Assembly: GCA_024509875.1 (NCBI GenBank)
Contig: JAMPIV010004252.1
Coordinates: 62,001-126,000 of the forward strand
Source: Oreohelix idahoensis
Lineage: Eukaryota; Mollusca; Gastropoda; Stylommatophora; Oreohelicidae
Length of the DNA stretch: 64,000 nt
Reading direction: 5' to 3'
Part shown: in pieces, positions 22,411-33,292 of the stretch
How positions within the stretch are numbered: position 1 is the first letter of the stretch
How the letters are laid out: the number at the start of each line of letters is the position of its first letter
Position numbers and translations under genes: made by a program
Notes under the pieces: generated by a model
What the model was told of the DNA's origin: nothing
Seen by the model: only the letters and a program-made list of their open reading frames with translations
Databases searched by the model: none

Positions 22411-23516
22411 TCTTCTTCTGTGATCCTTAGCCGCCGACCGTCAAAGCAGTCAGTGGCCATCATGCCTAGTGGCGTCTTGTAGGGCAACAACAAATTGATT
22501 CCACTTTGCTCGGTCGGTGGCCATCCTTCGTACAGTGCCCCAACTCTGGTTCATTCTTTGCATCTCAGCCTCCACAGTCCTCCGCCAGGTTGTTTTTGGT
22601 CGGCCTCTCTTTCGTTTTCCTTCAGGGGTCCAAAGCATAGCTGTTCTTGTGATGGCATCGGGGTCTCTTCTGAGGACATGACCAACCCAGTTGCAGCATC
22701 TGCCAGCTATGATGGTGTGCATGTCCTCTTGCTTCCTACAAGTAAGCAGATCTTGGTTAGTGATGGTATTCGGCCAAAAGATTCAGTGAATTTTTCTTAG
22801 GCATGTTGTGTGAAAAGAGGACAATTTTGACATATCCTTCTCTGTAACTCTCCAGCATTCCGCACCATAGAGAAGCACAGAAAGCACACAGCTCTGATAT
22901 AATCTTAATCTTGTGCTTGTGCTGTATTGGGAGGACTTCCAGATGTTGTTTAGGCTAAAGAAGGTTGTTCTTGCCTTATTCATTCTGATGTTGATGTCTT
23001 TGCCTGCCCCACCGTCTGGTGTTACTAATCTTCCTAGGTATGTGAAGGTATCTGTCTGTACCAATTGCTTATTCCTTACTGATATGGGCTCAGGGCTGCT
23101 CACATTGAGCGTCATGACCTCAGACTTCTTTAAATTGATGTTCAAGCCCACCTGCTGGCTAAACTTATTAAGTCTATCCGTTTTTTCCTGGATGTGTTGA
23201 TGTGAATGTGCTAGCAGTGCAATGTCATCTGCATATTCCAGATCTTCCAATGTAGAAAATGTTGTCCATCTTATTCCTCTTGGACTGCCCTCTGTTGTCT
23301 GACGCATCTCCCAGTCTATGACTGTTAAAAATAGAGTGGTTGATAAGGGGCATCCCTGTCGTACTCCTGTCTTCACCTCAAAGGTTAGGTTACTCTGCCC
23401 AACACTGCATGTAAAGTTTGCATAGAGGCTTTTTATGATTGACACTATGCAGCTTGGAATTCCATAAGCCCTCAGTATTTTCCATAAACTGTCCCTATGT
23501 ATGCTGTCAAAAGAAT
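22411..23516 (-). mobile_element. 5'-truncated LINE, GAA-tailed family, minus copy
   Basis: Minus-strand LINE read from 23516 to 22411. It starts inside RT at FDSIHRDSLW. The main frame (23445-22783) has TGVRQGCPLSTTLF and the catalytic LEYADDIALLAH. After a frameshift, 22722-22450 carries WVGHVLRRDPDAITRTAMLW and KRKRGRPKTTW. The 3' end is a purine-rich GAAGAAGA tail. A possible target duplication (TTGGGGCAT at 22401 versus TTGGGCAT at 23517) has one indel. Relatives occur at 23973-27095 and 47191-47494. Confidence 0.85.
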
Positions 23517-23739
23517 TTGGGCATAGGGTTAGGTTTATGATTCCTAAACCTTTACATCCCCATTCCCTCTCCTTTTTACTGCATCTCTAAATTTGGTTAA
23601 AATGAAGGACAATGGGCTATCTGTTTGATACGGCCTAAAAAAAGAATTCAGATTTGAAAGTTCATTGATATTGTCAGAGGTCATAGTAGTTGCAGTGTTT
23701 TATGCAAGGGATGAAATCCTTAATTTATAACTAGCATAA

Positions 23740-23970
23740 TAATGACCGTTATTTTCATTGGAATAATGGTAGGGCCATGCATTCTCAGAGCACATCAATT
23801 TACAACTAAAGCTGTACTAGGATGTTTTATGTCTTCATTTTTATTAAATAATTATATATATCACCACAGTTATAATCTGACTTCTGTTATAAAGTTATTG
23901 ATTTTCTGGTGCATTTTACAAAACTAACACAAAGATCACCATGTTATGAAGGCTGTGGTAACTTTAACTG
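23740..23970 (+). repeat. Dispersed repeat segment (left part), split by LINEs
   Basis: This aligns with 43170-43400 (shared runs such as CTCAGAGCACA and TTGATTTTC and a block around GTGCATTTTACAAAACTAAC). The alignment resumes at 27105-27255 and 28515-28610 against 43405-43660. The 43-kb copy therefore looks like the uninterrupted version. Confidence 0.75.
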
Positions 23971-24279
23971 CCACCAATGGTACCTATACCTTGTAGCAGT
24001 GTGGCAGCTTGTGTACCCTGAAAAGTTTTTACTCCTGGTAGGTTCAACCAAATTGGACTGGTCTGCGTGGGTAGGGGTCAGACATAAGCTGGTCCTCCAG
24101 GATGGGGGTTTTAGCGCAGGGGTGACACCCCTGTCTATGTAAAAAATCACACATGTTATGCAAACGGCAACAAATGGAAAAACATTGATGCAGGACAGAC
24201 ATCCGGAGTCTCAGGCTCGTATGACTCAGTGATGAAAGCTGAAAGGAAGCCATTGGCATGAAAATGGATGCCATGACCG

Positions 24280-26886
24280 CTAAACATGAAACTAAAATTG
24301 GATTTTGGAACGTCAGAACAATGAATGAGGCAGGAAAGCTGAGGCAGATCACAGCAGAGATGAACTACAAATTGCATATCCTATGAATAAGTGAGAGCAG
24401 ATGGACCATGACGGGGGGAATAAAAACAGCTACAGGGGAAACAGTACTTTACTCTGGTCAAGAGGATGGTCAGTACAGTGAAGGTGTAGCCATTATCCTG
24501 AAGAAAGGAATGGAAAGGTCTTTACTGGAATGGAAACCCATCAACAACAGGCTGATAAGAACAAGACTGAGAGGGAGATTCACCAACACCACAATTATAC
24601 AATGCTATGCACCAACAAACAACAGCGATGAAGAGGTCAAGGACCAGTTCTATCAACAGATACAAAAGGAAATGGACACTACACCCAGGTACGATCTTAT
24701 TATAATAATTGGAGACCTAAATGCGAAAGTGGGAGCACACAATAATTATAACGAAAGAGTAATGGGGAAATGTGGCATTGGAACAGTAAATGAGAATAGG
24801 GACAAATTAATAAGCTTCTGCAGTATTAACAACCTAGTCATTGGAGGAACACTTTTTCCACACAAAGAAGTGCACAAGTTAACGTGGGAAATCACCAAAC
24901 GGACGAGACAGAAACCAGATAGATCACATAATGATCAATGGCAGATGGAGACATGCACTACAAGACGTGAAAGTAAGAAGAGGCGCAGATGTGAGAAGTG
25001 ATCATCACCTAGTAGTAGCAAGATTGAAGGTGAAACTCAAAGCTGCTGGACCAGTTGCACTAAAAGAGAAAAGATATAACATCATGAAACTTAGATGCCC
25101 TCACCAGAAAAGCTTTCGTGGTTGATGTAAAGAGATGATATCAGGTTGCCAAAAGCCAGGAAAGAACAGCGACCGATGATCCTGACCAGAAATTCAACAC
25201 CATCTCAACAATATACAAGGAAAGCAGCGAGTCATGCTTGGGATTCCAGGAAAGAAAAAGACAAGATTGGATAACACCATAGCGAAGAGGAAGAAACGAC
25301 AAAAAAGAAGACATAAAAGAAATATATAGTGAACAGTACAGTCAGCAGGACAAAGAAGTAAAACGTCAAACCCACGCCAACAAAAGGACATTTCTGGATG
25401 ACCCTGCAAGACAGGCAGAAGAGGCAGCACTGAGAAATGAACAAAGCACAGTTTATAAAATAACTAAAACTATCAGTGGGAAATGTTGTGCAAACAATAT
25501 AACGTTAGTAAGAGACAAGCAAGGAAATATCATCACCACAGTACAGGGGCAGGAAACAAGATGGTAAGAGCATTTCAGAGAAACTCAGAACAAGGAACCA
25601 CCAGAGACACCGTTGAATGTTCCTGAGGCTGACAGTGATCAAGATGTTAATGCAGATATTCCACGAAAGAAAGAAATCAACACAGCAATCAAAGGGTTAA
25701 AGAATGGAGAAGCTCCTGGCCACGACAACTTAAATGCTGAGTTATTCAAGGCAGACCCTGAACTAGCAGCAGAATTATTAGAACCACTCTTTGCACAAGC
25801 CTGGGAAACTGAGACAACACCAATAGAGTGGAGAAAAGGAATAATTGTCCAATTGCCCAAGAAGGGCGACCTTGCAGACTGCAACAACTGGAGAGAAATT
25901 ATTCTCCTCTCAGTTTCCAGCAAGATACTAGGCAGGATAATTATCCAGATAATTTCAAAAACAGTCGACCATAAACTGAAGAAAGAACAAGTGGGTTTTA
26001 GAAAGAACAGAAGATGTGCAGATCATATATTCACCCTCAGGAACATCATAGAGCAGTGCTCAGAATGGCAGAGACAGTTATACATTAACTTTGTTGATTT
26101 TGTAAAGACTTTTGACAGCATACACAGGGCAGTCCAAGAGGAATTAGATGAACAACATTTTCTGCAGTGGAAGATCTGGAGTATGCAGATGACATTGCAC
26201 TACTCGCACATTCACATCACCACATCCAAGAAAAAACCGATAGACTGAATAAGTATGGCCAGCAGGCTGGTCTGAACAACACGCCCCAATTATAACCAAC
26301 TTTCAGGTTGAACAGGGTATTACAGCAACATAGTAGATGAAAACAACAACAACAACAACAGTCTGAACAACAATCTGAAGAAGACAGAGGTCATGACACT
26401 CAATGTGGGCAATCCTGGCCAATAACAATAAGGAACCAGAAGTTAGAACAGACAGACACATTTACTTACCTAGGATGCATAGTAACACCAGACGGCAGAA
26501 CAAGCAAAGACATCAACAACAGAATGAACAAAGCGAGAACAGCCTTTGCTGGTCTCAGCAACATCTGGAGGTCTTTCCAGTACAGCACAAACACCAAATT
26601 AAGACTGTATAAGAGCTGTGTACTTTCTGTGCATCTCTATGGTGCGGAGTGCTGGAGAGTAACCGAGAAGGAAATGTCGAAACTGTCCTCTTTTCACACA
26701 ATCTGCCTAAGGAAAATTCTCCTAACCTTTTGGCCAAATACCATCAGCAACCAAGAACTACTTATTCGAAATAACCAGGAGGACATGCACACCATCATAG
26801 CTGGCAGCTGCTGGAGTTGGGTTGGCCATGTCCTTAGAAGGGACCCTGATACCATTACAAGAACAGCTATACTATGGACCCCCTGA
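24280..26886 (+). pseudogene. LINE endonuclease/reverse transcriptase pseudogene
   Basis: Coding remains of the element at 23973-27095. An endonuclease domain is readable in 24280-25125 with a stop after YKLHIL and a frame change near 24950. The spacer is readable from 25130 with stops. The RT fingers and palm are in 25613-26130 (LPKKGDLADCNNWR and VDFVKTFDSIHR, where Lys-Thr-Phe replaces the usual Lys-Ala-Phe). The catalytic YADD is out of frame at about 26180. The C-terminal domain is in 26524-26886. About 250 bases between the first catalytic Asp motif and the SPRGIRW stretch are missing relative to the copy at 22411-23516. Confidence 0.75.
26281..26360 (+). mobile_element. 80-bp insertion with (AAC)n tail inside the LINE
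   Basis: The direct repeat GTCTGAACAAC occurs at 26270-26280 and 26361-26371. The 80 bases between end in (AAC)n and interrupt the LINE frame. The pattern fits a very short retrotransposed piece, such as a truncated SINE or LINE tail. Confidence 0.75.
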
Positions 26887-27104
26887 AGGAAAGCGAAAGA
26901 GAGGCTGGCCAAAAACAACGTGTCGGAGAAATATAGAAACCGAGATGCAAAGAATGAACCAGAGTTGGGGCACTGTATGAAGGATGGCCGCCGACCGAAC
27001 AAAGTAGAATCAATTTGTTGCTGCCCTACAAGACACCACCAGGCGTGATGGCCACTGACTGCTTTGACGGTCGGCGGCTATGGATCAAAGAAGAAAAAAA
27101 GGAA

Positions 27105-27260
27105 ATTTAAGTAATATAATACATATTTTAAATGATTATCACTCACAACATTTCTAATTCATATAAAGATCAGCATGAGACTTTATTAGTATGTTTTATA
27201 TCGAACTGTTTCGAATGTCAACTTAATTAGTATATGCCATTTTAAAACTGTATTGCGTTT
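27105..27260 (+). repeat. Dispersed repeat segment (middle part)
   Basis: This continues the alignment of 23740-23970 with the 43-kb copy (27105-27255 against 43405-43560), sharing AAATGATTATCACTCACA and CATGAGACTTTATTAGTATG. Confidence 0.7.
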
Positions 27261-27264
27261 CAAT

Positions 27265-28508
27265 CAATCAATACCCTTTAACTCCTCAAGGAGCATAGGC
27301 CTTCAACAAACACATGCCAAGTCTTCCTGTCCGGTGCCATCTGCTCAAGTTCTTTCCATGTTTTCCTCATCATTTTCACCTCTGTTTCCAGCTCTCTTTT
27401 CCATGTGTTTTTTGGTCTATCTCTGCCTCTCTTTCCCTGGGGATTCCAGAACAAAGATTGCCTTGTAATGCTATCAACAGGTTTCCTCAATGTGTGTCCT
27501 ATCCATCGCCAGCGTCTTCTTCTCAACTCTTGTTCCACTGGCACTTGTCTGGTTCATGTCATCAGTTCCACATTTGTGACTTTGTCATACCATTTCAGTC
27601 CTTCTATTCTACGCAATCGCCCGTTTATAAAAGTCAGTAGCTTTTTGGTTGTTGTTTTTGTTGCGTTCCATGTCTCAGAACCATACAATAGGACTGACTT
27701 GGCATTTGAGTTGAATATTCTTATTTTTGTGTTGAACATGATTTCTCTTGTTCTCCATATGTTTCCCAATGAAATGTAAGCTCCTCTTGCTTTTTGTATT
27801 TACATGGATTAAAAGAGTCCATAGACAAGCAACTGAGAGATGAACAAGCAGGTTTTCGACAAAACAGATCCTGTGCAGACCAGATAGCCACATTGAGAAC
27901 AATAGTTGAACAAAGTCTGGAATGGAATTCGCCATTATACATCGGATTTGTGAACTATGAAAAGGCATTTGACAGTGTAGACAGAGAATCACTTTGGAAA
28001 TTGATGAGGCTTTATGAAGTTCCCATGAAGATCATTAACTTAATAAGGAAGACCTATGAAGGCATGACATGCAGAGTTCTTCATGAAGGACAACTTACAG
28101 AACCATTTAGGATTAGAATGGGTGTGAGACAGGGATGCCTCTTGTCTCCATTTCTTTTATTATTAGCAATAGATTTGGTTATGGAAACATCGACATCACA
28201 CAACAGAAATGGAATCCAGTGGAATCTCACTAAACAGCTTGATGATCTGGATTTTGCAGAGGACTTGGCTCTTCTGTCCCATAACCATAATCAGATGCAA
28301 GAGAAAATGAAAATTCTCGATGAGAGGTCACAACAAGTGGGCCTCAAAATACACAGGGAAAAGAAAAAGATTATGAGAATAAGTGGAAGAAATGATAACA
28401 AGGTTGAACACTACTAAAGGATGTAGAATCGTACACATATCTTGGCAGTAATGTAGACAGAGTTGGAGGGACAGACAATCGGACAATGATATCAAAACAT
28501 TGCATTTA
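27265..28508 (-). mobile_element. LINE insertion with 5' inversion (twin priming)
   Basis: The 3' part of a LINE reads on the minus strand from about 27785 to 27265 (KARGAYISLGNIWRTREI, YGSETWNATK and RWRWIGHTLRK) and ends in a (ATTG)n tail. Immediately upstream in element sense, 27794-28508 holds RT sequence of the same type in the opposite orientation (DEQAGFRQNRSCADQ, MGVRQGCLLSPFL, and FAEDLALLSH in place of YADD). The inverted piece ends where the other begins in protein terms. This is the structure made by twin priming. The 43-kb paralogue lacks the whole block. Confidence 0.8.
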
Positions 28509-28514
28509 ATATAT

Positions 28515-28610
28515 ATATATATTTTTGCGTAAGGTTTTTTGAGGGTTTGTAAGGGTTTTACTGGTCCAATGTACAGGTTTTTGTTTCATGATGTTGACAG
28601 GTATGATCAA
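28515..28610 (+). repeat. Dispersed repeat segment (right part)
   Basis: This resumes alignment with 43565-43660 (the TTTTTGGGTCTTTGTAAG-like run, then the GTTGACATGTATG-like run) after the twin-primed LINE. Confidence 0.6.
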
Positions 28611-28839
28611 ATATACAATTTCTGACATCTCAACATTAGCAGACAGTTTAGTATCACATGACAGTATATCATTACCATAACTTAATTCTTAAAGAACAAA
28701 TTTAGTTCTTCCTCTAAAATCATTAATATTTTGGTGCAAACTGATACCTGGCACCAAACTGAATTATGTACCAACATATGTAAAAAGTAATACAGCATAC
28801 TCTATAAGAACTTCCTCAAACTAACCTAACAACAAGTTA

Positions 28840-29050
28840 AAAATAGGAACTTCTGATGAGCGTGACTGTGGCACTGATACAATGACTGCTGAACATCTGC
28901 TTCAAAGGTGCCCAACATATGAGGAACAGAGAAAACACATTTGGCCATCACCAGTACCATTCCTGGAGAAAATCTACGGAGATATCAACAGCCTCAGGCT
29001 GACCACTGCTTTCTTTGAACTTATTCAAGTTGACATCTGAGGGTGAATGA
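28840..29050 (+). pseudogene. LINE 3' fragment (post-RNase H domain)
   Basis: Plus-strand frames give AEHLLQRCPTYEEQRKHIW and LEKIYGDINSLRLTTAFFE, matching the 3' part of the LINE relic at 20240-21050. It is only about 210 bases, with no RT. Confidence 0.7.
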
Positions 29051-29059
29051 AGAAGTAAC

Positions 29060-29560
29060 TAACCTTAAAACTCAGTATACATACTGAGGCACTACCACAC
29101 ATTTCACTTCTGTGAAAGCTGTTGACATTCACCCCAGGCAACTCAAGTGTTAGCTTTCATAAACTGATAACCTACACAATCTTTTCTCCTACTTTTTTCC
29201 TGGGTCAAGACCTAAAGTTCCTGTCAACCGTTCATTCAGTCACAACTCTCATCATGTGACATTTAACCTCTGAGTTTGACATAGTCGTACCATCCAAACA
29301 TCTGAAGGCTCAGCAATATTTTGTGACTAAACTAAATTACACTTTACTCAGCTATCACTCGCACAGTTTACAACACTACGGCCAAGCAAACTGGTATCCT
29401 ACAATGCATCTATCACTGACACTCACAAAACAAACACCTTGTGGTAGTAATAATTTGTTCATGTCATAAAGAACTCTGGATGGTGTCTCTTGTGACAGCA
29501 TTATCTCAAAATACCAACATGTTACTGATTGTATTCACAAATAACTAATTTTCTTTTTTT
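29060..29560. other. Spacer, no gene seen
   Basis: No supported ORF or repeat. It ends in the pyrimidine tract of the exon-like segment at 29565. Confidence 0.35.
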
Positions 29561-29564
29561 TCAG

Positions 29565-29639
29565 ATTGCACAAAATATGGACAAGAAGTTTATATTCCTG
29601 GATCAGAAATTAAAACAGGAAATAAATACAGATTTCGAA
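29565..29639 (+). other. Candidate internal exon (75 nt)
   Basis: A pyrimidine tract ending TTTTTTTTCAG precedes this segment and GTGAGT follows it directly, both strong splice-site matches. It is 75 nt, open in frame 1 (IAQNMDKKFIFLDQ...) and in frame 3 (CTKYGQEVYIPGSEIKTGN...). The latter looks more like a folded extracellular protein. No neighbouring exon with a matching phase was identified, so it is only a candidate. Confidence 0.35.
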
Positions 29640-29645
29640 GTGAGT

Positions 29646-30040
29646 TTTCTGTGATTTTTTTATCAAAATCTTGATACAGTAAAAAATGAGTTAAACTGAC
29701 AGAATCTGGTGAACAATTTCATATTGAACAATTACTGATTACTAAGTTTCTTTGTTTAGTGTATTTCTTAACAAGGCAACATATGTATATGCATGACTGA
29801 TTGCTACTGGCATCACCAAGGCCACCTTCAATCTAACTAAGAATAAAATGAGATTATGTGATTAATTTTTAAACTCACAGAATTATCTTAATGCACCCAA
29901 AAGTGTATACAGCTGACAAAATTTAAACCATATAGCTGCTGAATGTTAACTATTACTGTTGTTATTCTTATGTAATCGGTAAACTGTTAAGTTACACTGG
30001 CTTCACTTTAAAGCAAGTGGCAAAAAGTTTTAAAGAAAAG
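29646..30040. other. Spacer, no gene seen
   Basis: No supported feature. Confidence 0.35.
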
Positions 30041-30052
30041 TCATTCAGCTGT

Positions 30053-30335
30053 AACCAGAAAAGTGCCAGTGGAACAAGAGATGAGAAGATGATGGCAATG
30101 GATAGGACACACACTGAGGGACCTGTTGATAGCATTACAAGGCAGTCTCTGTTCTGGAACCCCCAGGGAAAGAGAGGCAGAGGTAGAGCAAGAAGCCCAT
30201 GGAGAAGAGAGGTAGAGTTAAAAATGAAGATGAGAAAGTGAAAAGAACTTGAGCTGATGTCACATGACATGAGGACTTGGCATGTATTTGTTGAAGGTCT
30301 ATGTTCATTTGGAAGCTGAGGGTAATGAATGAATA
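30053..30335 (+). mobile_element. 5'-truncated LINE (ATGA/ATTG-tailed family)
   Basis: 283 bases flanked by the perfect 10-bp repeat ATTCAGCTGT (30043-30052 and 30336-30345), ending in GAATGAATAA. It encodes only the LINE C-terminus (SITRQSLFWNPQGKRGRGRA), broken by one stop. Relatives are at 27265-27545 and 52724-52926. Confidence 0.85.
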
Positions 30336-30345
30336 ATTCAGCTGT

Positions 30346-32007
30346 TACTAAAATAAAAACCAAATATTGAGTACTGACAATATTGTTGGTATCAAATAAA
30401 GAGATACAAGTTCTGTAGTTTTACTGTCAAGTGTCCCTATCTTGTTTGTTATAAGAATGATGTCAGTATTGAGTTTCTTTATGTTTATTACCCAGACCAC
30501 AAGAACAGTTGCAGCTAACATTTCAGATGTAACTGTTTTAATAAAACAGGAAGTGTACTGTGAGGTGAGAGTGTAGTTTTGAAGTAGACACCATTCTTGT
30601 ACTTTTGATTAAATTTTTTTTTTTTTTAATAGAAGACAAATTGTTCAGCAGTAGTTCTCAACCTGTGAGTAATGACCCAATTTTCTATCATTGGGCAACA
30701 TTCCAATGGGTTACTTCACTTATGTTTCCCTTACTTAAAATTCTAAGCTGAATTATTGTAATTAATTTGTACGTGTCACTTTTAGTAAATGGGTCACATT
30801 CTTTCATCTTCCAGTGTTATATGGTATTTCACTGTTACATGGTTGTAAAAGAACTATATATGATGAGTGTGGCATGTAAATGGATAATTAACAATGGCTC
30901 GTAATAATTAACCCAATGCCACTGGTTATAGTTCCAATACATGTATTTGCACTGTTCCACAAGTCTTGAATATCAATTACATTGACAAGCACACTGACAT
31001 AATACTCAGGCTGATATTGCTTGCAGGAAATAACTATTAACTACAATAATCATGCACTGGCTTTACGGACAGACAATGATAGTACACAACAGCCCTTTGT
31101 GCTGTAGTGTAAGGTTTTTAAGTGTGTAGTGTTATTGTAGAGCAGAAATAGAAATCTGCCTTGGAAAGAATGAAGTCCCATTGTTGGAGTCGGAGAAGAA
31201 TACTGGTATCACAGGATAGTCACAGCTGTGAAGGTGTCTGCTTAAGAAAGTATTTAGATTAAAGTCAGATCCTAAAGTGCCCCTTAGCCAAGTTTATACC
31301 TATGATAATCAAACAATTTAAAAAAACTCACAATAAGATAAAAGTAATAAGTCAGTGGAGTATAATTTTTTTGAATGTAATATGTACATCTATCTTTTCT
31401 TTCTTGTGAATGGATGGTGATAGAAATCAATGAATAAAATATTTTACAAAACTGAATAATGATTGAGTCATACATGCCATACCTTGGAGATGAAAAAAAT
31501 GTACAAAGACCAGCAAAACTTGTACAAAGACTGAAAAAAACATCAAAAGAGTTAATTCGTGTAAAAAATATTTTCAATTACAGTGGGCTGCATTATAAGT
31601 GAGGCACGGGTACTTTGGCTTTTAAAGCAGGTCTTCACTTATTTTAAAACCCAAACAATAAATGTCATGAGTTTATTTTACACTGTAAAAATAATGTGAT
31701 GGTGTCATCATTTAGTCTATTTCTGTGTTTAATTATCACTAACAGACTGGGAAATCCTGTGTTCAATAGGATCTTATAAAAGAACTGAGACACAGTAATA
31801 AGGGAAATGGGTTAGAAAACCTGTACAGAAATTATGTACAGGGTGTACACATCTGAAAACGCAAACACCTTGTACAGATTATGGGTAAACCATAGCATGT
31901 AGCATGTATGATTGAGTTATAATTCAAATTAGTTAACTCAATAAAAAGTCTTTCCTTGAAATTCTAACTTCTGTAGAAAACAAAGTTCCTTAAATGTCCT
32001 TTAATCT
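30346..32007. other. Spacer, no gene seen
   Basis: 1.6 kb without a supported gene. Near 30643 the run CAGTAGTTCTCAACCTG resembles a hAT terminus, but no partner end or octamer duplication was found. Confidence 0.35.
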
Positions 32008-32021
32008 AGTCTCTTGGCTAT

Positions 32022-32480
32022 CATCATCTCAACCTGTAACCCGTTCTGGGTCGTAGGGGTGCCATGGTGGAAGCATCAGCAGACAGGGTCCTCCACTGCT
32101 CTCTATCCTCAGCAATGCGTACAAGTGTGGAAAAACCGTGTCCTGCCCATTCTTTGATGTTATCAGCCCAGGATTTTCTTTGCCTTCCTCTTCTCCATTT
32201 ACCTTCGACTGTTCCCTGGAGGATCGTTTTCGAAAGAGAGTCATGACGAGTTACATGCCCAAACCAGGCAAGCTTTCGATGTTTCACTACTGACAAAAGT
32301 GGTTCTTGGTGGCCTGCATAGGTGTTTATTTTCTCTCTAACATAGACATTTGTTTTGTGCTCTTTATAGCAAATGCGCACAATTCTTCTATAACATTTTA
32401 ACTCGAAAGCCTCAATCCTTCGCTCCGTATCTGCAGTGAGTGTCCAGCCCTCACACCCATACAAGTGAATAGATAATACA
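32022..32480 (-). mobile_element. 5'-truncated RTE-type LINE
   Basis: Minus-strand insertion flanked by 14-bp duplications with one mismatch (AGTCTCTTGGCTAT at 32008-32021 and AGTCTCATGGCTAT at 32481-32494). The 3' end is a short (GAT)n tail. It encodes 154 C-terminal residues including LAWFGHVTRHDSLSKTILQG and RRGRQRKSWADNI, and is still open. It is related to the full-length RTE at 9889-13356. Confidence 0.9.
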
Positions 32481-32557
32481 AGTCTCATGGCTATGCTAAC
32501 AGACTAATATTTTTTCATCATCAACTCTCATGGTTTTCTCTCATTTGGTTGTCTGCA

Positions 32558-32689
32558 TCTGAACATATACTGGTACTCATCTGAACATATACTGGTACTC
32601 ATCTGAACATATACTGGTACTCATCTGAACATATACTGGTACTCATCTGAACATATACTGGTACTCATCTGAACATATACTGGTACTCA
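32558..32689. repeat. Six perfect copies of a 22-bp tandem repeat
   Basis: The unit TCTGAACATATACTGGTACTCA is repeated six times without a mismatch (132 bp), followed by a partial TCTG. Complete identity indicates recent expansion. Confidence 0.95.
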
Positions 32690-32699
32690 TCTGTAGATT

Positions 32700-33290
32700 A
32701 TATTATTGAATGGCTCAGAATTATCAGTGTAGGCCTCTTCTAGACCACCAACTACAGATGGGGACTGAGGATGAATTCCTGAGGTCAATCGCAGAGGCTC
32801 CTGTAGTATTTCAGGTAGCACAGATTGCTCTGGACTCTTAGCCCTCTGATTTCTTATGACACATCTGAACCTGCAGACAGTAGTGAATGTGGGGCTAGTT
32901 TTTGCTCATGTTGCACACACAAGTACTGTTCATGAGGTCAGTGTGTTTCAGATGTATGCATGGAATGAATGATACATGGATCAGTCTGATTCACAATAGC
33001 AAGACAAGACATGTGTCGAGCTGCAGAACATTTTTTAAGAATAAGATAATACATACATATAATATATTTTGTACATAGGCATGATGCTACCTTTGCCTTT
33101 CTCAATATGGAGTGCCAAGTCTCTGGTTCCTATATAATAGTGTAATTGACTCCTCCACATGACAGTCCTGATAATCACTGGTAGGCATCAACTTCTTTTT
33201 ACAAATTCTCAACTAAAGTGCAGTTCATTCCTCTGGTCTGATCCTGTCACAATTCTATTGATTTAAAAGCTTGAATAAAACAAATTAATC
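32700..33290. other. Spacer, no gene seen
   Basis: No supported feature. Confidence 0.35.
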
Positions 33291-33292
33291 AA

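Larger units (their letters stand above)
23973..27095 (+). mobile_element. Near full-length but decayed LINE, GAA-tailed family
   Basis: About 3.1 kb on the plus strand, bounded by comparison with the uninterrupted paralogue at 43.2-43.7 kb. It has about 300 bases of 5' leader. The endonuclease starts near 24280 (IGFWNVRTMN, then IIIIGDLNAKVG). The RT starts near 25613 and includes EQVGFRKNRRCADH. An internal deletion follows FDSIHR near 26130 and removes the middle of RT before a frameshifted YADD. The C-terminus (26524-26886) includes SWVGHVLRRDP. Many stops and frame changes show it is dead. Confidence 0.85.

Noticed and set aside
30643..30950. hAT MITE starting CAGTAGTTCTCAACCTG
   Set aside because: The start resembles a hAT end, but a matching right end and an 8-bp duplication could not be found.
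32558..32689. CRISPR-like array
   Set aside because: Repeats are directly adjacent with no spacers, in an animal-type genome. It is a plain minisatellite.
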